A DNA stretch of 33,091 nt from Bacteroidota bacterium (GTDB taxonomy: Bacteria; Bacteroidota; Bacteroidia; JABDFU01): the NCBI GenBank assembly GCA_016183775.1, contig JACPDY010000056.1, forward strand, positions 1 to 33,091, written 5' to 3'. Below the pieces are notes generated by a model. It worked only from the letters and a program-made list of their open reading frames with translations. It made no database searches and had not been told where the DNA came from. Shown piece by piece: positions 7,609-16,411 of this stretch (positions are counted from its first letter, which is position 1; each line of letters starts with the position of its first letter). Position numbers and translations under genes: made by a program.

Positions 7609-10600
7609 ATGTTTAGTATCTTAGTAAGCTTATATTTACATGAATTGAACTTTCTTATTAAATATTTTTCTGCCTCTTCCCGTCTGTATAAACTGCTTAT
7701 TTCAGGGGTTTTTGTCCTGTTTATTTCTGTTTCCGCTCTCGGTCAGTTTTATTATGGATCTCAAATGGATTTTGGGAAGAATCGCTTACAGTATAAAAAG
7801 GATCTGTATTGGACCTATTCGGCCTACAACCGCTATGAAGTATATTATTATGAAGGTGGTAAGGATATCGCTAATTATGTTGCCAAATCGGCTCAAAAAA
7901 ATCTTGTTGAATTGGAACGGATGTTCGATTACCAGTCCGATGAACGTATACAATTCATTGTTTACAATAAACAAAGTGAGTTCAAGCAAAGTAACCTGGG
8001 CCTTGCAAATGATGAGCAGTATAACATTGGAGGGGTAACCCGCATTGTCGGAACCAAGGTGGTTGTTTATTTTGAGGGCGATCACCAGAAACTTGAGGAG
8101 CAGATTAGGGGAGGAATTGCTGAGGTGCTCATCAATCAGATGATGTATGGAGGTAATTTAAAGGACATGTTTAAGAATGCCACATTACTTGCCCTGCCCG
8201 AGTGGTTCATGAAGGGGCTCGTGTCGCATGTGGCGAATAAATGGAATGCAGATGTTGACAACAAGGTTAGGGACGGGATATTGAACGGACGTTACAATAA
8301 ATTTAACAGGCTCACAGGTGCCGACGCACTTTATGCAGGACATTCTATATGGAACTATATTGCCGAAACATATGGCGATGGTGTTATTTCGAATGTATTG
8401 TATATGACGCGCGTCAGCCGTAATGTGGAAAGCGCTTTTCTTTTTGTACTTGGGGTTTCAATGAAAAGCCTCTCGCGCGACTACCTGGCCTATTACCAGC
8501 TCCATTACGATGATCAGGATAAAACAAAATCGTTGCCAACTCAGGTTCCTGTAGTTAAAAAGCCCAGGGTTACACGTGTTTATACGCAGGCTAAGATAAG
8601 CCCGGATGGCAATTACATGGTTTATGTTACCAATGAACTCGGGCAATATAAAGTGTGGCTGCAAAATTTAAAGGAGAGTAAAAAACCAAAACGAATTATT
8701 AAATCGGGCCACAAGCTTGATCGCATCAATGATTATTCATATCCCTTGCTCGCCTGGCATCCCACCGGTTTGCTGTTCTCAATTATTACCGAAGAGAAAG
8801 GCGAACTTTATTTAACTCAATACACATTGGAGACACGCGATAGAGCGAAACGCACTATCATCAATTTTGATAAAATACTTGATTTTTCGTATTCAGATGA
8901 CGGAAAGAAATTTGCCATGTCGGCTGTACAAAAGGGGCAGAGCGATATTTTTGTTTTTACTGCTGCGTCAAACGGGTTTGAGCAGATCACCAAAGATATT
9001 TATGATGACCTTAACCCGCGATTCGTCCATGGTTCAAAGGAAATTGTTTTCAGTTCCAATCGCCCCAATGATACGATTCGTTTTGAAACAGAAAACAATT
9101 ACAAGGCCAATATGCGGCCTACGAAAGATCTGTTCGTGTTCAATTATATTTCAAAAGCAAATACGCTTCGCCGGCTTACAGATACTCCGACAATCAATGA
9201 GACCAATCCTGCTGATTACGACAGCCTGAACTATTCTTTCGTAAGTGATCAGAGTGGTATCCGGAATAGGTACATCGCTCATTTCGACAGCGTGATAAGC
9301 TATGTGGATACATCGGCGCATTACCGTTTTGTGGTTAGTGGCCAACCCGTAACTAATTTTTCACGAAACATTATTGAGCAGGATATTAATGTCAAAGCGA
9401 ATAAGTATGTAGATATTATTTATTCGAATGGGAAGTACTGGATGTATTCCGGCAGTATAAGTCCTGTAACCGCTTTGGTGCCCCTTGAGTTGAAGAATAC
9501 AGCTTTCCGGGATGACAGGCTCAAGGAAGAGCGTAAGGGTCCGCAAAAAAAGACAGAGTCACAGTTAACTATAATCCCTGTGGAAACATCACCGGTAAAA
9601 ATATCCGAAACGCTGCCTGTGAAGAGAGATAGCGGATATGTAGACATTAATAATTATACGTTTGAAAACGAAAAGGGAAGATCGGTTCAAAAGAAAGAAG
9701 AGGTAAAAAAGGAAGAGCCTAAGCCTCCCCTTATTGTTGTTCCTCCCGCGGTTATGACGGATTCTATAAGGGCAATAGCAAAGCGCGATTCCCTCAAAAA
9801 GGAATTTAAATTGTCTCCGCAAAAGAATTATTATATCAACTTTGCCACTGATTATGTTGTAACCCAGCTCGATAATAGTTATCTGAACTCTTCGTATCAG
9901 AGGTTCACCGGCGGAGGAAGTCCTGTTTACCTGAATCCCGGTTTCAACGGTCTTTTTAAAATTGGACTCAGTGATCTGTTTGAGGATTATAGGATAGTAT
10001 CCGGTATTCGTTTAGGTACCAATCTCGACAATAATGAATATTTCATGAGTTATGAGAACCGCGTACATAACCTCGACAGGCAGCTTGTGTTGCATCGTCA
10101 GTCTTTTCAAACGGTTGCAGGGGGTTCAATGGTTAAGCTTTTAACACATGACGCAAAGTATTCGTGGAAATTGCCGTTCAGTGAAGTGGCCTGTATAAAG
10201 GGAACTGCCACTTTGCGTAATGATCGTACGGTTTACCTGGCAACAGACCAACCCGCACTTCAGAAAGATTACATTTATGAAACATGGGCTTCAGGTAAAG
10301 TTGAATATATATTCGATAATACGCTTAACAGGGGGTTAAATCTGTTCAACGGTACGAGGTTGAAAGTGTTCGCGGAGTATTACAGGAGAATTGATCGTTC
10401 AAGTTCTATTCTTCCTTCACCAGTGCTGGCCATGCTGGGTGAAAAAAATTCGGCAGCAGTGAAAGATGATGGTACCGACTTTGTTGTCGCGGGTTTTGAT
10501 GTGCGGCATTACCAGAAAATTCACCGTAATCTGATATGGGCAAGCCGTATAGCAGGTAGTACCTCTTTCGGAAAACAAAAGCTGGTTTATTATATGGGCG

Positions 10601-11082
10601 GAGTTGATAACTGGTTTTCGCCCCGCTTCGATAATTCCATTAACATTGCCACAGATCAAAACTACGCGTACCAGACACTGGCAACACCTGTTCGCGGCTT
10701 TTACCAGAATATCCGTAACGGGAATACCTTTGTTGTGCTGAATAATGAATTGCGTTGGCCCATCTTTAAATATTTCTTCAACCGTCCTATTCGTTCCGAC
10801 TTCATTAATAATTTTCAGATCATAGGCTTTGGTGATCTGGGTACAGCCTGGACCGGACCTGATCCATACTCTTCCACAAATTCATTGAATACCCGCATAG
10901 TTAACAGGGGGCCGATCACTGTTACAATATCATCGAAGCGGGAACCATTGGTGGGTGGATATGGTTTTGGTTTACGGAGCAGGATCTGGGGTTATTTTGT
11001 GCGTGTTGATTGGGCGTGGGGTGTGGAGGACAGGATAATATTGCCGCGCATACTTTACCTTTCATTTAGTCTGGATTTTTAA
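7609..11082 (+). CDS. TolB-like propeller protein fused to an outer-membrane beta-barrel
   Basis: The open frame extends back to 7402 but there overlaps the divergent MBL gene. The first reasonable starts are ATG at 7588 or 7609; I chose 7609 (1157 residues). A hydrophobic export signal ends near SVSALGQ (about residue 46). Residues ~50-320 resemble a peptidase-MA-like domain (LPEWFMKGL near residue 196), but no HExxH is visible. Residues ~330-560 hold PD40/TolB-like repeats (SPDGNYMVYV). Residues ~640-715 are a charged, proline-rich linker. The remainder looks like a surface-antigen-type barrel, with GFGDLGTAW near the end and a C-terminal aromatic (SFSLDF). It is likely anchored in the outer membrane with the propeller in the periplasm. 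The function is unknown. Confidence 0.75.
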   Translation: MFSILVSLYLHELNFLIKYFSASSRLYKLLISGVFVLFISVSALGQFYYGSQMDFGKNRLQYKKDLYWTYSAYNRYEVYYYEGGKDIANYVAKSAQKNLVELERMFDYQSDERIQFIVYNKQSEFKQSNLGLANDEQYNIGGVTRIVGTKVVVYFEGDHQKLEEQIRGGIAEVLINQMMYGGNLKDMFKNATLLALPEWFMKGLVSHVANKWNADVDNKVRDGILNGRYNKFNRLTGADALYAGHSIWNYIAETYGDGVISNVLYMTRVSRNVESAFLFVLGVSMKSLSRDYLAYYQLHYDDQDKTKSLPTQVPVVKKPRVTRVYTQAKISPDGNYMVYVTNELGQYKVWLQNLKESKKPKRIIKSGHKLDRINDYSYPLLAWHPTGLLFSIITEEKGELYLTQYTLETRDRAKRTIINFDKILDFSYSDDGKKFAMSAVQKGQSDIFVFTAASNGFEQITKDIYDDLNPRFVHGSKEIVFSSNRPNDTIRFETENNYKANMRPTKDLFVFNYISKANTLRRLTDTPTINETNPADYDSLNYSFVSDQSGIRNRYIAHFDSVISYVDTSAHYRFVVSGQPVTNFSRNIIEQDINVKANKYVDIIYSNGKYWMYSGSISPVTALVPLELKNTAFRDDRLKEERKGPQKKTESQLTIIPVETSPVKISETLPVKRDSGYVDINNYTFENEKGRSVQKKEEVKKEEPKPPLIVVPPAVMTDSIRAIAKRDSLKKEFKLSPQKNYYINFATDYVVTQLDNSYLNSSYQRFTGGGSPVYLNPGFNGLFKIGLSDLFEDYRIVSGIRLGTNLDNNEYFMSYENRVHNLDRQLVLHRQSFQTVAGGSMVKLLTHDAKYSWKLPFSEVACIKGTATLRNDRTVYLATDQPALQKDYIYETWASGKVEYIFDNTLNRGLNLFNGTRLKVFAEYYRRIDRSSSILPSPVLAMLGEKNSAAVKDDGTDFVVAGFDVRHYQKIHRNLIWASRIAGSTSFGKQKLVYYMGGVDNWFSPRFDNSINIATDQNYAYQTLATPVRGFYQNIRNGNTFVVLNNELRWPIFKYFFNRPIRSDFINNFQIIGFGDLGTAWTGPDPYSSTNSLNTRIVNRGPITVTISSKREPLVGGYGFGLRSRIWGYFVRVDWAWGVEDRIILPRILYLSFSLDF

Positions 11083-11112
11083 AAACACAATCTGTTGAAC
11101 AAATCTCTTAAT

Positions 11113-11475
11113 ATGAACACGATAATTATTTTATTATGTGTTGGCCTTCTTGCCGGCATACTAAGCGGTATGGTTGGTATTGGCGGCGGGATCATTATTG
11201 TTCCCGCATTGGTTTATTTTTTAGGAGTAAGTCAGCATACCGCGCAGGGAACAACCCTTGCCATGTTTTTAATGCCGATCGGGATTTTGGGCGTGTTCAA
11301 CTATTATAAGGCAGGGCATGTGGATGTTAAAACCGCATTGATCATTGCAATAACCTTTGTATTGGGAAGTTTTGTCGGCTCAAAAATTGCCATTGGTCTC
11401 GATCAAACTATGGTGAAAAGGATCTTCGGAGTTATTATCCTGATCATCTCCATTAAAATGATCTTAGGAAAATAG
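11113..11475 (+). CDS. Half-length TauE/SafE-family membrane protein
   Basis: The 120-residue protein (from ATG 11113; a TTG at 11095 would add six residues) has about four transmembrane helices. The family-typical glycine-rich GMVGIGGGIIIVPAL follows the first helix. TauE/SafE (sulfite exporter family) proteins are usually about 250 residues with two such halves. This is a single half, which probably works as a dimer. The substrate is unknown. It lies only 3 nt before the amidohydrolase gene. Confidence 0.8.
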   Translation: MNTIIILLCVGLLAGILSGMVGIGGGIIIVPALVYFLGVSQHTAQGTTLAMFLMPIGILGVFNYYKAGHVDVKTALIIAITFVLGSFVGSKIAIGLDQTMVKRIFGVIILIISIKMILGK

Positions 11476-11478
11476 TTT

Positions 11479-12678
11479 ATGTCTGATTTAAAAGAACGCG
11501 TCAGATCATTGGCTGCTCAATACTTCAAAGAAGTAGTTGAGATAAGGCGCCACCTGCATGCCAATCCCGAACTTTCGTTCGAAGAGTTTAAGACCTCCGC
11601 TTTTATTGCCTCCAGGTTAAAGGCATTCAATATTCCGTTTACGGACGGTTATGTTAAAACCGGGATCGTTGCATTAATAAAAGGAAAAAATCCGGACAAA
11701 AGGACGATTGCACTCCGTGCTGATATTGATGCGTTGCCGATCAAAGAAGAGAATAAAGTTCCTTACTGTTCAACCAATCCGGGTGTTATGCATGCCTGCG
11801 GACACGATGTACACACATCCTCTTTAATTGGTTCTGCAAAAATATTGAATGAGTTGAGAAATGAATTTGAAGGAACTGTTAAACTGATCTTTCAGCCTGG
11901 CGAGGAAAAACTTCCGGGTGGCGCTTCATTAATGATAAAGGAAGGAGTGCTTGAAGATCCAAGACCGAAAAGTATTTTGGCTCAGCATGTATTTACTTCT
12001 ATGGAAGCCGGGAAAGTGGGTTTCCGCAGCGGAATGTATATGGCATCTACGGATGAGTTATATGTAACTGTAAAGGGTAAAGGTGGTCATGCTGCAATGG
12101 TGCGTGCGTATATCAGTCCGCTCCTGATCACTTCTGAAATTTTGCTTGAGTTGAACAGGGAGTTTATGCTTACTCCGCAAAAGGATAATATTCCTACAGT
12201 TTTAGCTTTTGGAAGAATGATCGGGAATGGTGTAACAAATGTCATTCCTAATGAAGTTCAACTGGAAGGAACTTTTCGCACCATGAATGAGAATTGGAGA
12301 AAAGAAGCACATATAAAAATGAAGAATATTGCTGAAAGCATAGCGAAGAAATGGGGTGGAACATGTGATTTTAATATCGCTACGGGTTATCCGTTGTTGA
12401 CCAATGATGCGCAAACAACAATGCGGGCAAAGGAATCAGCAATTGCCTATTTAGGAGCGGAGAATGTGGAGGATCTTGATCTGCGCATGACCGGTGAAGA
12501 CTTCTCTTATTATACACAACATATACCTGCCTGTTTTTACAGATTGGGGACCGCCAATAAGTCAAAAGGAATTACTTCAGGAGTTCATACATCCACATTC
12601 GATATCGATGAGCGGGCCCTTGAAACGGGCATGGGACTAATGACCTGGATCGCGTTGAACGAATTAAAAGGCAACTGA
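11479..12678 (+). CDS. M20-family amidohydrolase (N-acyl-amino-acid / hippurate hydrolase type)
   Basis: The 399-residue cytosolic metallopeptidase-fold enzyme has RRHLHANPELSFEE near the N-terminus. Its metal ligands are in MHACGHDVH (C107, H109), QPGEE (E142, E143) and later MTGEDFSYY. The cysteine ligand and the HANPELSFEE motif place it with the IAA-amino acid / N-acyl-L-amino-acid amidohydrolases rather than with DapE or ArgE. It hydrolyses an N-acyl amino acid amide bond; the acyl group is unknown. The gene follows TauE/SafE by 3 nt, so the two are likely cotranscribed. Confidence 0.88.
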   Translation: MSDLKERVRSLAAQYFKEVVEIRRHLHANPELSFEEFKTSAFIASRLKAFNIPFTDGYVKTGIVALIKGKNPDKRTIALRADIDALPIKEENKVPYCSTNPGVMHACGHDVHTSSLIGSAKILNELRNEFEGTVKLIFQPGEEKLPGGASLMIKEGVLEDPRPKSILAQHVFTSMEAGKVGFRSGMYMASTDELYVTVKGKGGHAAMVRAYISPLLITSEILLELNREFMLTPQKDNIPTVLAFGRMIGNGVTNVIPNEVQLEGTFRTMNENWRKEAHIKMKNIAESIAKKWGGTCDFNIATGYPLLTNDAQTTMRAKESAIAYLGAENVEDLDLRMTGEDFSYYTQHIPACFYRLGTANKSKGITSGVHTSTFDIDERALETGMGLMTWIALNELKGN

Positions 12679-12704
12679 GTTTATTTGCCACCAATCAGCG
12701 AAGC

Positions 12705-12789
12705 TTAGGGTGCAGTCAGATTTACATTCACACTGCATCCCTGCCTACCGTAGCAAAGGCAAACGCGACGGCAGGCAGGCGTTTTTATC
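12705..12789 (-). pseudogene. Vestigial 3' end of a third giant-protein paralogue
   Basis: Read on the minus strand without bases 12741-12780, this stretch encodes DKNGCSVNVNLTAP followed by TAA (12705-12707). That is the same C-terminus that ends both giant surface proteins at 12809 and 17949. Its codons differ from the adjacent gene's, so it is not a sequencing duplication. A 40-bp palindrome splits the Gly codon region. No upstream part of this third copy remains. Confidence 0.75.
12740..12786. repeat. 40-bp palindromic insertion, also terminator-like
   Basis: CCTGCCTACCGT (12740-12751) pairs with ACGGCAGGCAGG (12768-12779) with one mismatch, and TTTTT follows at 12782-12786. Removing 12741-12780 restores the coding order seen in the paralogue ends. 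It therefore appears to be a mobile or copied palindromic element. The T run belongs to the older coding sequence, yet the combination may now terminate the M20 transcript. Confidence 0.7.
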
Positions 12790-12808
12790 TAAATTTAACA
12801 GAAGTCAT

Positions 12809-13711
12809 TTACGGCGCTGTTAAATTAACATTCACACTGCATCCGTTCTTATCTTTAATATTTATAGTGTAAGCTCCCGGACAAAGATGATTTTTGTACC
12901 TTCTGTCATATCCATCGGGCCACGAATAGGAGTAGGGGCTTGTGCCTCCGCTTGCGTTTACCATTGTCCATTCTTTACAGCCACAACTTATACAGGAGGC
13001 TGTGCCTTTGGAAAATAATGCCTTTAGTGGCGGAGGTGAAACTATTGATGCGGTAGAGATGGCTGAACATCCTTTAGAATCAGTAATTGTGACGGTGTAG
13101 ATTTGAGACGTGAGATTTGAAATTTGAGATGCTATACTGCCATTGCTCCAACTATATGCATAGCCCGGTGTGCCATTTCCGGGGTTGCCGGTTGCCGTTC
13201 CATTACTACTCCCGCTACAGGTAATATTGGTAACCGTTGTACTTGCAGTAACTGCAGGATTTACTGTTACGACAGCTGTTGAAGTTGAGCTGGTACCGTT
13301 TTTATCTTGTATTGTCACTGTGTAAGTAGTGGTTGTAGCCGGGCATGGATTGATATTCTGTGTTGAGCTGCCATTGCTCCATGAATAAGTGTATGGAGTA
13401 GTGCCACCTGTTCCTATAGAAGTTACAGTAGCGCATTCGCCCGGGCAAATTGGGGTGCCGGCTGCTGTTACAGTTGGGGCAGAACAATTAATTACAGTTA
13501 CTGTACTCGTTACAGTTGCTGTACAGCCCGCATTTGTAACAGTATGAGTAATGCTATAAGTACCTGCGCTTAAAAATGTATAAGACCAGTCAACTGTGGT
13601 GCCTGTTACCCCATAAATTTCTTTAATGGTCCAGGAGTGAGTTACGCCGGAACCAGAAGATCCTGTGTTTTTAAAATTTACAGTATTGTTTATGCACACG
13701 TTAGTTAAAGA
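12809..13711 (-). pseudogene. C-terminal part of giant surface protein 1 (frameshifted off)
   Basis: This frame encodes about 296 residues from a GTG at 13699: an Ig/PKD-like segment (NTVNFKNTGSSGSGVTHSW), a VTVNCS-type Ig repeat, a SprB-type repeat (TNITCSGSSNGTATG) and the C-terminus GCSVNVNLTAP. The paralogue at 17949-22031 carries the same domains in one uninterrupted frame. So this is almost certainly the displaced C-terminal part of the gene at 13701-16202, and the GTG is not a genuine start. No signal peptide is present. A pure reading-frame artefact of the assembly cannot be excluded. Confidence 0.75.
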
Positions 13712-16202
13712 TTTTAGTTTGACTACAGCCGTTACTTGAGTTTACTGTAAGCGTATAAGTACCGGCAATAAGTCCTCCAATGGAAGTGCCTGTCTGGCTG
13801 GTGCTCCATGTATAAGTATAGGGGGCGTTATTACTAATATACAAAGTTGCACTTCCTGTTGAAGAGCAGCTGTTATTGGTTGTTGCCAAGTTTGCTATCA
13901 AAGGATCGGGTTGATCAATGCCTACTATTTTAATGGCTTTACAACCATTTGCGTCAGTAACCGTAACTGTATAATTACCGGCAGTAAGATTATTTGCATT
14001 TGGACTTGTTCCGGCTCCACCTGACCAACTGTAAGTATAAGGTAACAAACCTCCGCTGACATTAACATTTGCATTCCCGGTATTGCCTGCATTGCAGGTT
14101 ACATTGGTTTGCGAACTTGTAACAGCAATATTGCCCGGTGCGGATATCATAACAGTATCCCGATAGTCCTTGCAGTTGTAATTCAATGTTATATTATGTA
14201 TGCCTGCACACAATCCTGTCGCGGTTTGGGTGGTTTGCCCGTTGCTCCATAAATAAGTTACGCCTGAAGTAAGGGGACTCCCACATTTTAAAAAAGTAGC
14301 TGTAGCCGTGCCATTGCAAGAGCAGGTGGCTTGAGTTGTAGCTTTTGTAATTGAGTCGGTGGCAGGACCACTTATTTCTATGGAAGTTACAAATGATGTT
14401 CCGCAAGCATATAGTGTTTTTCCTTTAACACCAATGGCTACATCATTGACCGTATCGAGGTTATTTGGAAGGGTAATAACATTTGTTTGTAGCAAAGAAG
14501 AATTGAATACTTTAATGGATGTTTGATAGCCTGCATATATTTTTTCGCATGCATCAACATCAATTCCTGCCCAACGTGTAGCAACATGTCCTGATAAAAC
14601 AACAGGAGTTTGAATTACATTGCTTGTAATTAAAGCCCCTGTTGCTTTGTTGAATTGCTTCAGCGTGTATCCATCCCACATATACACACCGTTATTGCCC
14701 GCAGCAATAACGTTCATGCCATTCGACGAAATACTGCCATAATAATTATGATTAAGTTCACCGAAAATATATCCGTTTGGCTGATTGTACGATGTAGGAC
14801 TAATAGCGGGACAGGGTAATTTAATTAAAGTATTCGTATTAAATGGGGATTGGCTGGAGTTAGCCATGTAGCAACTTGTTCCTGAGGGATCAATAGAAAC
14901 ACCAACCATATCATATCCCCCAAGAGTATTAATGGGGAGGTTCATCACATTTACAAGATTAAATTGAGTCAGATTAATATCTATTGTACCTGCCTGGTAA
15001 ATATCTTGTAAGCCACCCGCTCCAATAATTAATTGATTCGTACATTGGTTAAATGCTGCCCGCCAAAATTCACGCATAACACCAGGTTTGGCAGCGATTG
15101 AGTTGGATGCTATAAGTAATCCATTAGTTGAAATTTTTTGAACGATACCTAAACTGGGAGAAATACCGCCATCCCCAACAATAAATACATTCCCCGTTGC
15201 TCTGTCTACAGTTATTTCCCCATATATGATAAAAACAGGAGAAACTTGGTAAGTCCAAATAATTGAGCCTGAACTATTCAGTTTTACCAAACCATTTTGG
15301 GAGGCGGCATATACATTTCCGTTATAATCATAATCTACGTCCCATGGTCCTCTTTTTAAACCTGCCCCAGGGAAGATCGGAGTTGTTATCCATGGGTCTA
15401 TCACAAGAGTCTTGGTCTTGTCATACCCTTCTTCAAATAAAAAGGATTCTTCGTTATCGTTTAATTTGTATTTCGTTTGTATGTTTATTCCTTCCTCGCC
15501 TTCATAAAAACTATATGGTGTATGATCAATGAATTCACCTATTTCGCTCTGTATAGTCACATTTCCTCCGTCTTTTTTAATGTTTTTTGCACCTATGTAT
15601 TTCAACTTTACTTTTGAGGGATCTCCACCGGGGTGAACTATTATCGAATACTTTATTCCTTCTTTTCCGTCCGGGAAAATATATTCAATATCAATTCCAG
15701 GGTAAAGATTTCTATATATGATCTTTTTAAACAGATTGACCTGAACTGACGAAGTGAGACCGGTTGGATAAACATAGTAGTCGGATCGTTTTCCCAGAGC
15801 CTGAATAGTTACATTTGGGTTTGCGCCTTCCCATGTAAAAGCCAGGTAGTGTGTTTTGTGTTTTAGAAATGTTGCCGGTTCAAGCTCCTCTTTTTCTTCA
15901 TTTTCTTTCTTGCTTTCCGGGTATTCATCATAGCGATAAGTAAGTCCGTTTGCTGTGAAGAAGGCTTTTATTTGCCCAAGTTCCGCTCCGAACAACACCT
16001 TACCTTTGTTTGGTAAAACAACATCGAACTGCCCCTGATTCTCAATAAATATTTTTTGATCAAATGGATTTACATTCCATTTGACTTTGTACCCGTTTGA
16101 GGATGCATTTGTTGCCAAACCTGAAGCATGTGGGTTGTCTATTACCTGACACGATCCATGAGAAATAAACAGAGAGGCAATTAAAGCAAGTATATATTTC
16201 AT
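13701..16202 (-). CDS. Giant secreted repeat protein 1 (DUF7948 / propeller / SprB), truncated
   Basis: The 833-residue product starts at ATG 16202 (a TTG at 16208 would add two residues) and has a signal peptide, MKYILALIASLFISHGSCQ. Residues ~50-270 match the N-terminal DUF7948-like region of Bacteroidota SBBP proteins (FIENQGQF, then YPGIDIEY, HPGGDPSKVKLKY). Next comes a beta-propeller-like region (to about residue 605). Two or three SprB-like repeats follow (GGLLPYTYSW, AGNYTVTVTDANGC). The frame stops at TAA 13701 right after TKIFN. In the paralogue, TKTFN is followed by another 14 codons and then the NACIGSLVNF segment that corresponds to NVCINNTVNF in the neighbouring frame. The likely location is the cell surface or outside the cell. 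No type IX C-terminal signal is visible. Confidence 0.8.
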   Translation of the reverse strand: MKYILALIASLFISHGSCQVIDNPHASGLATNASSNGYKVKWNVNPFDQKIFIENQGQFDVVLPNKGKVLFGAELGQIKAFFTANGLTYRYDEYPESKKENEEKEELEPATFLKHKTHYLAFTWEGANPNVTIQALGKRSDYYVYPTGLTSSVQVNLFKKIIYRNLYPGIDIEYIFPDGKEGIKYSIIVHPGGDPSKVKLKYIGAKNIKKDGGNVTIQSEIGEFIDHTPYSFYEGEEGINIQTKYKLNDNEESFLFEEGYDKTKTLVIDPWITTPIFPGAGLKRGPWDVDYDYNGNVYAASQNGLVKLNSSGSIIWTYQVSPVFIIYGEITVDRATGNVFIVGDGGISPSLGIVQKISTNGLLIASNSIAAKPGVMREFWRAAFNQCTNQLIIGAGGLQDIYQAGTIDINLTQFNLVNVMNLPINTLGGYDMVGVSIDPSGTSCYMANSSQSPFNTNTLIKLPCPAISPTSYNQPNGYIFGELNHNYYGSISSNGMNVIAAGNNGVYMWDGYTLKQFNKATGALITSNVIQTPVVLSGHVATRWAGIDVDACEKIYAGYQTSIKVFNSSLLQTNVITLPNNLDTVNDVAIGVKGKTLYACGTSFVTSIEISGPATDSITKATTQATCSCNGTATATFLKCGSPLTSGVTYLWSNGQTTQTATGLCAGIHNITLNYNCKDYRDTVMISAPGNIAVTSSQTNVTCNAGNTGNANVNVSGGLLPYTYSWSGGAGTSPNANNLTAGNYTVTVTDANGCKAIKIVGIDQPDPLIANLATTNNSCSSTGSATLYISNNAPYTYTWSTSQTGTSIGGLIAGTYTLTVNSSNGCSQTKIFN

Positions 16203-16411
16203 CGTCAAATAATTTAAATAGAGCTATACTAAAATAACTTAAATAAAAGCTGATGTCAATTTAAAGTGTTTAATTTTTCAGTGTTTTGATTTATTAATTT
16301 ATTAATTAAAAATTTGACACAAAGCGACAAAAATAGCTATATTCAATGATTATTTTGTGCCAATCAGTAATTTATATGTTCTATATTTTATAGCTAATTT
16401 TCAGACTTTAG
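16203..16411. promoter_or_regulatory. Divergent promoter region of module 1
   Basis: The 209 bases between the giant gene (minus) and the helical-protein gene (plus) are very AT-rich and contain no gene. TGTCAA at 16254-16259 and TTGACA at 16314-16319 form a short inverted repeat. I could not fix a TAnnTTTG promoter box for either direction, so promoter activity is inferred from the divergent layout only. Confidence 0.4.

Noticed and set aside
13699-13701. GTG at 13699 as a true start of a separate 296-residue secreted protein
   Set aside because: There is no signal peptide, and the paralogue has the same domains within one chain.
16254-16319. Inverted TGTCAA/TTGACA as an operator in the module 1 intergenic region
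   Set aside because: The arms are only 6 bp with a long AT-rich spacer, which is easily expected by chance.
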